Part shown: positions 58,800 through 64,000 of the stretch, one piece after another
Layout of the letters: every line of letters begins with the position of its first letter
Position numbering within the stretch: position 1 is the first letter of the stretch
Source: Guadua angustifolia
Taxonomy: Eukaryota; Streptophyta; Magnoliopsida; Poales; Poaceae
Direction: 5' to 3'
Assembly: GCA_036346375.1 (NCBI GenBank)
Contig: JAYEVE010000217.1
Location: 51,580-115,579 of the forward strand
Length of the DNA: 64,000 nt
The notes under the pieces: model-generated
What the model was told of the DNA's origin: nothing
Databases searched by the model: none
Seen by the model: only the letters and a program-made list of their open reading frames with translations
Made by a program: the position numbers and the translations under genes

Positions 58800-59516
58800 T
58801 AGCGCTATCGATAAGCGGCCGGTGGCTCGTGCAGTGTGTCGCGTGTCTCCGAGTGCGGACGATGGAAGAAAACGAAAAGGTCATGCTTTTTTTCACACAC
58901 ATAATAATACCTATCTTTAAAAGGAAAGGCATTGGAGGCCTACCAGCCTGTCACGTTGTTTTTTTTTTGTGAAAACGTCTCAGGTTTCCTATGCTATTGG
59001 AGCATTGGACCAAAATTCGCCTGACACAGCGTAGCGCGCGGTTTCTTTCTTGTATAATATACATGTACCAACTTAATGTGGTGATACAGATATATCAACG
59101 TACATTCATACATACCGTGGTTCTAAGCGAAAATCCAGTAGCTTTGGATTAAACTAGATGGGATCTCACGCTACGCCGCTCCACCGAATGTTGGAGAACC
59201 CGTTTGCGAATATACGAAACTACAGGATCTTTTCTGTAAAATTACCAATAGAAGGACCTAGATGTAATTTTTTGTTTTGCAAAATTACCCGTGGAGGACC
59301 CGTTCGCGAATACCCAGAACTACGTAGTTTCTTCGCAAAATAACCGGTTGAGGGCCTAAACGTAATTAAAAAATTTACGGAGGGCCTTTTCGCAAAAAAA
59401 CGTGTGACACGTGGCCACCCTGGTTGAGCTCCAATTCTTGCGCATATAGAGAGATCTATGATATTCCTCTGCTTCTGTTGGGTTCTGGATGATTGACATG
59501 TTGTAATTAGACTTTG
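58800..59516. repeat. Segmental duplication copy 1, distal part
   Basis: 58800-59150 matches 62400-62652 (shared: TTGGACCAAAATTCG, CTTGTATAAT.TACATGTACC, ACCGTGGTTCTAAGCGAAAAT). 59150-59460 is a private insertion with two imperfect ~100-bp units around GAGGACCCGTTCGCGAATA. 59464-59516 matches 62888-62942. No gene seen. Confidence 0.7.
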
Positions 59517-61429
59517 TGAAGGAACGGATGGTGAACAGAGGGGTGAATGGACGCAATAAAATTTTCCCCCACTCGCGGTATTCTAAAAAGACTAACACCA
59601 AAGATCACCCAAGAAGGAAGAGGTTCTTGATTGGGAAAGTTGGTGGTACCCCTCTAGAGTAGGTGAAAGTATCAGACTCAAGAACTTCTTAAGAACAGAC
59701 AGTCCGACTCAAAACAAAAATCAAATCAACTTTTGATCGGCTGAACAAAACTCCGAAAAACTTGGTAGATGCGATCTTGGGACAGTAAGAAACTTGATTC
59801 ACAAACCGATTCCCAGGATTAATCCCAAAGTTTCGACTTTTTTGCCCGGAAAGAAAGAGCACAACAAGAAAAGCAGAAAAGAACAGGGAATCCGGCTCAA
59901 GGCTTGCTCTTGGGATCTTGATGAACGGAAAGATCTTGGAAACTTATCACAGCAAGCGAAAAACGAACAGATTTAAAATATAAGATCAACAACTCAAGAA
60001 CGCAAAAGACGCAAGAAGAAAAGTATGTAGAAAGAGGTGAATCAACTTGCGTAAAGTAGATTTGCGTAACTTAAATTGTAGAAGGTAACTTGCATGAAAT
60101 AAATAATAGAAGTAAAAAGCAAGTATTGAAATTTTTGAGTAGTAATTTGTATTTCTGGAAGGGAGGTTACACAACCACACTCACAAAAGTGGGCAAAACT
60201 CAACAGAGCGCTCAAAACCTCTAAAACCCCTCAGGGATCCCTCCTCCCGGAAGGCAACCCTTCCACACCTATTTATACAACTCTCGGGCCACCTACCACC
60301 CTTAGATGTAACCATCAACTCTAGAGTCTCATCTAAAGGCTAGAAAGAGCCCACTCACTCAACCTGCAAGGGGAAATCATAAACCCGCTAACACAGGGTT
60401 TTTCTTGCACGGCTCTCAAAGCATACTACTAGACTCGCTTCTCTTATCAACTAGACCGTACTCCGACAATCCTCATTGATCCGCGCAGCATCTAGTTAGT
60501 ATCTGCTTCTTTCCTTGCCTTCTTGGCTTGCCCGAACTCCGTCTCCGGTCATCTTCCGGCGATCTCCCGACCATTCTGGACCTTCGACGCACCTCGCCTA
60601 ATCCCGATCAACTTCTGCCTCACCATGACCTAGCACCGTCGTCCTGCAACCACCAAAGACAAGGAAACCTTTCACATAGCATTGCCCACAAACATATTTG
60701 CTGATTATCTCAAAATAGTCAGACACTACTTAACCACAACCAGTCGGCAAACCCATATACTCTAGTCCACTCGGCTAAAACGCTTGGCTAGCCACATGGC
60801 TAACCACTCGGCTAATCACCTGGTTAACCGCTCGGCTAATCACCTGGTTAACCGCTTGGCTAACCACTTGGCTAACTACCTGGTTAACCACTGACTAAAC
60901 ACCAAACGCCCTAAGGACAACTACCAGCGTCCCAAAGATTTTGACAGAGAACTCTTGGAAACTTAGACATAGCAACTTTACTGAGTCCTTGACAAAACCC
61001 TCGCGCATGACATTACTCAACCAAGAAGAAACCGGTCAAGAAACTAAACAGCGATAACGACTAGAGGCACTTTCGGCTTTTCGGTTTTACCAAAGGAAGA
61101 AAACCGGTCAAAAAGTTAGGCGATGCTTAGTAAAGGCGCAGAACCACTTTCGAACAGATGCTTAGCAAAGAAACTAGTCGAGAAAGCTAGAGGAATTCTG
61201 CAAAAGCTGGCAACACTCGGCACTTAGCATTCAGCCAAGGAAGAAAACAGGTCGAGAAGCTAAAAGTACTCAGTAAGGAAATACGACTTAGTTGGGAATC
61301 TATCAAAATGCTCAAAGTCACAAATTCAGTTCGGATCAACCTTTAATCTAGTCTTTTACTCATCGGATCAACTTTTAATCTAATCAATTACTCATCACAC
61401 AAAGGTATAGACCTCTATATGGTCTTTCA
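59517..61429 (-). mobile_element. Copia-type solo LTR, 1913 bp
   Basis: Plus-strand ends TGAAGGAACGG and ATGGTCTTTCA, flanked by CTTTG at 59512-59516 and 61430-61434. The minus strand carries a TATAAATAGG box (about 60270) and ends with CCATTCACCCCTCTGTTC, the same end motif as the other copia-type LTRs here. Interrupts duplication copy 1. No interior domain. Confidence 0.8.
60770..60895. repeat. 12-bp-period minisatellite in the solo LTR
   Basis: About ten units such as CACTCGGCTAAT, CACCTGGTTAAC and CGCTTGGCTAAC in tandem, with exact 12-bp spacing. Confidence 0.85.
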
Positions 61430-61434
61430 CTTTG

Positions 61435-62653
61435 CAAACAAAATCGCTACGATTTAGTTATTGGCAATTCCTCTGCTTCTGTTGGGTTCTGGATGATGAA
61501 TTTAGTTATTTTCGTTGATTTTTTAAATCATGTGTAGGACCACGAGGTCATAGGCAGGACCTACACTGTAGTCAGCCATCACCGCCCTATGAGATCTTAT
61601 CGTCGCCGGCACAAGCGAAACTAGGGGTGCCAGATATGTTTCAATACCTCTAAAATTTAAAAAACACTATAAGATTATATTTTTAATAGATCAAATTTGT
61701 CGATTGTATCGGTTCCAGTTTGAGCGGTTTATGATTTTTAAGACTTTAGAACTATTTGTATCGTAATTTCAACAGATTTCAAATATATGTGTCAGAGCTC
61801 TGATCCAAGTCTTACGAGGACTCGCCGTAGTCCCCTGGCACGGCTACGTAAGAGTCCTTCATGACCACAGCGAGCGGCGCATCACGGAGGGCGATTTGGT
61901 TCTTCAGGGTTAACTTCGTTGAGAACGGAAGGCTATAGGGCTCGCTGCTAATATCGCAACCAATAGATCTACGCCACGTGGGAGGAGCGAGCACACAAGG
62001 CAAGTTATGTTCAGCGGTAAAAATCCTCCGTAGTTCGTTCTACCGTGCACGCTGCGATATTTTTGGCACGTGAGATCGCGATTGGACGGCTGAGATGGAA
62101 CAAAACACGCATGGTTTTAATGCGCATTTCGATATATTCCCCTTCTCTTGGCAACACGTACAAATATGGTTGGTTTGTTTCGCTGTCAATTCGTCGTATA
62201 TGTACATACACACATGCATGCTCCGAGGCAGCCGGGCCGCTAGGATTTTGACTGACACCGACCAGCTGACTGCAGCATGCCGACTAAAAGAGGCCATAAT
62301 AAATCTTCACCATCGATTATGGAATCATCAGTCACGACAAGATCTAAGTACAACCAGCTAACGGAGTAATTATCGCTCGCGCCAATAATCGTGCGTGCTA
62401 AAGACGGCCACGTCTAGCCGTGTGTCCAATTGGGGTCTTACGTCGGATTTTATTTTTTGCGAAAACATCTCGTACGAAGGGTTTTTTCCTCTTGCCTTCA
62501 GAACGCTGGACCAAAATTCGTCTGACGCATTGTATCGCGTAGTCTCATCCTTGTATAATACACATATACCAAGTAACTTCGTACGGTGATATAGATACAT
62601 CAACGTAAATTCATACCGTGGTTCTAAGCGAAAATTCGATAGCTTTCGATTAA
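61435..62653. repeat. End of duplication copy 1 (61435-61480) and copy 2 of the segmental duplication
   Basis: 61435-61480 resumes the sequence split by the solo LTR (CAAAC.AAAT.CGCTACGATTTAG). From about 61550 copy 2 runs in the same order as copy 1: the CTACACTG block, the small LKNQIAL peptide region (61850-61960, minus), GATTGGACGGCTGA, CGCCAATAATC, then the ACCGTGGTTC block up to the MITE. No complete gene seen. Confidence 0.7.
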
Positions 62654-62884
62654 GGTCCTGTTTGATAGAACTCCAGATCCTAGTTTCACCTGAGATCTGA
62701 AACTTGTAAGCTAAAATATTATAAATTAAGTTTACATTTTTAATCTAAAATGTAAATAAAATGATCTATTTAAACACTCTTAGTGTACTCATATTTTCAA
62801 CTCTACAGATTTGGTGAAGTTAAGAATATCCAACTCTACCAGATCCATAGATCTAATAGAGTTGAAACTCTGTCAAACACACCC
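62654..62884. mobile_element. Tourist-like MITE, 231 bp, copy 2 (TSD TAA)
   Basis: Same family as 49862-50090: ends GGTCCTGTTTGATAGAAC and CTCTGTCAAACACACCC, TAA at 62651-62653 and 62885-62887. It splits copy 2 of the segmental duplication between AGCTTTCGAT and AATTCCTCTCC. Confidence 0.8.
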
Positions 62885-62887
62885 TAA

Positions 62888-64000
62888 ATTCCTCTCCTTC
62901 CGTTGAGTTCCGGATGATTGCCATGTTGTAATTAGACTTTGCAAACAAAATTCGCTACGATTTAGTTATTGGCAATTTGTCATGTGTATCCAGATGAATT
63001 GTACCTGTAACCTGTCCATGGAGCTACCGTACACTTGTCTTGGAAGGCTACATAAAAATAAAAGAAGTTACAGATTTTTCGCTAGTAGTTTGGATTTTTT
63101 TGAACTATGTATAGCATTTTGTATTGTTTTGACTTGAAGCTGTCTTGTCATTCACGGGATTTAGAAACGATTAAACAAAGGCACGATTGTCACGCGAGGA
63201 TGTGACACCAACAACGACGCAGACATCCTTTCATGTGCCGACGACAATTTTTTTACTAAAGACAGCTAAAGCTGTGATTAAATTAAGAGGATAGGAAAAC
63301 AAAGTTTAAAGATAAGAGCAGCAGAGACTGCAACCGAGATAAAGAGGAGGAAAAAAAAAAAAAAAAAAAGATTAGATTCTTTAAAGTCGCTGTTGTAGTA
63401 GTTTTTAAAGTTGTGTTGCTTCTGCTAAAGATCAGGTTGCAGTCTCATTTTTTATCAATTGAAGAATTTGTTCGTTGGTTGCTTCATTTTTAAAAAAAAA
63501 TTCTGTTGTTACGCTCTTTTCATCATTTCCTACATGTTAGGATAAATTTGTTTCCTAGTTAAACTAGTGTCATTCATGCATGTACAAACACACATACAAA
63601 CACGAACAAAAAAAACGCCATGGTGTCTGCACATAGATTATTGGAACGCAGGTGTGTGAGAAAGCCTCGGACTTTCGCAAGTTACAACAAATTGTAGGGA
63701 GCTTTCCTGAAATTGCTTTGAAATTAATGCATCACTATTGCTACTTAGGGGTATCGTTTTGGATACAGATACTGTCAAACGTTTGAAACTTTAACTGCTC
63801 ATATCTTTTTAAGTATTCAAATCGGATACATAAAAATCAGATGTATAGATTTACCATAAAAGTTTTTCATAATATTATAATTTTATTGGGTTTAACGGTG
63901 AAAGTCGTGTTTTGAGGACCGTTATTTGTAACGGAGGAGTAACTGTTTGGTCTTGATTTTTCCACGTGGTTGCCGACAACTGATAGCCAAGAGAAATTCA
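62888..64000. other. Intergenic, no gene recognised
   Basis: 62888-62990 finishes duplication copy 2. The rest is AT-rich with an A-run at about 63352-63370 after a purine-rich stretch. No coding region, RNA gene or element ends could be supported. Confidence 0.5.

Noticed and set aside
63352..63370. A-run after a purine-rich stretch as a LINE or SINE tail
   Set aside because: No reverse transcriptase, no pol III boxes and no flanking duplication seen; a simple A-run is enough to explain it.

Overview
The window is nuclear plant DNA, most likely from a grass. Three things point that way: the sequence is dominated by nested LTR retrotransposons, MITEs and a CACTA transposon of cereal type; spliced genes have GT-AG introns; and the one clear host gene has the GC-rich first exon usual in grass genes. 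The species cannot be named from the sequence alone. No rRNA, tRNA, organelle insertion or CRISPR array was seen.

Region 1 (1-41000) is a transposon nest. Remnants of an older minus-strand MULE/GRF-like region (1-1076, 16686-16834, 34742-35168, 36649-40970) are split by insertions. These are a copia-type solo LTR (1077-16680, TSD ACAAC) that carries a 12.25-kb CACTA transposon (3329-15578, TSD TCC); a Tekay-like solo LTR (16840-34736, TSD ATTCT) that carries a 14.8-kb retroelement with 4.6-kb LTRs and a non-coding interior (18108-32874, TSD TTTCA); and a second copia-type solo LTR (35174-36643, TSD CCTTC).

The CACTA element is the most informative object. It has a TNPA-like gene on the minus strand (13 coding exons, PF03004-type domain) and a TNPD/TNP2-like transposase on the plus strand. 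Both are fired outward from a central inverted repeat of about 1 kb per arm. Each arm carries its own TATA box, leader and matching 5'-UTR splice donor, so the two genes appear to use duplicated copies of one promoter. The TNPA-like gene also contains an in-frame tandem duplication of three exons, and the transposase carries one apparent single-base frameshift.

Region 2 (42400-50100) is the gene island. It holds a complete two-exon VIP3/SKI8 homologue (43754-46296, minus) with a site II/telobox-type promoter, surrounded by small MITEs (234, 245, 422 and 229 bp), a 702-bp foldback element and a 906-bp solo LTR.

Region 3 (50200-63000) is a diverged segmental duplication. Copy 1 (about 50200-51290 plus 58800-59510 and 61434-61480) was split by a gypsy 3'-end fragment, an internally deleted Tat-lineage gypsy element (51738-58770) with an antisense ORF and G-box-rich LTRs, and a 1.9-kb copia-type solo LTR (59517-61429, TSD CTTTG). 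Copy 2 (about 61550-62990) instead carries a 231-bp MITE.
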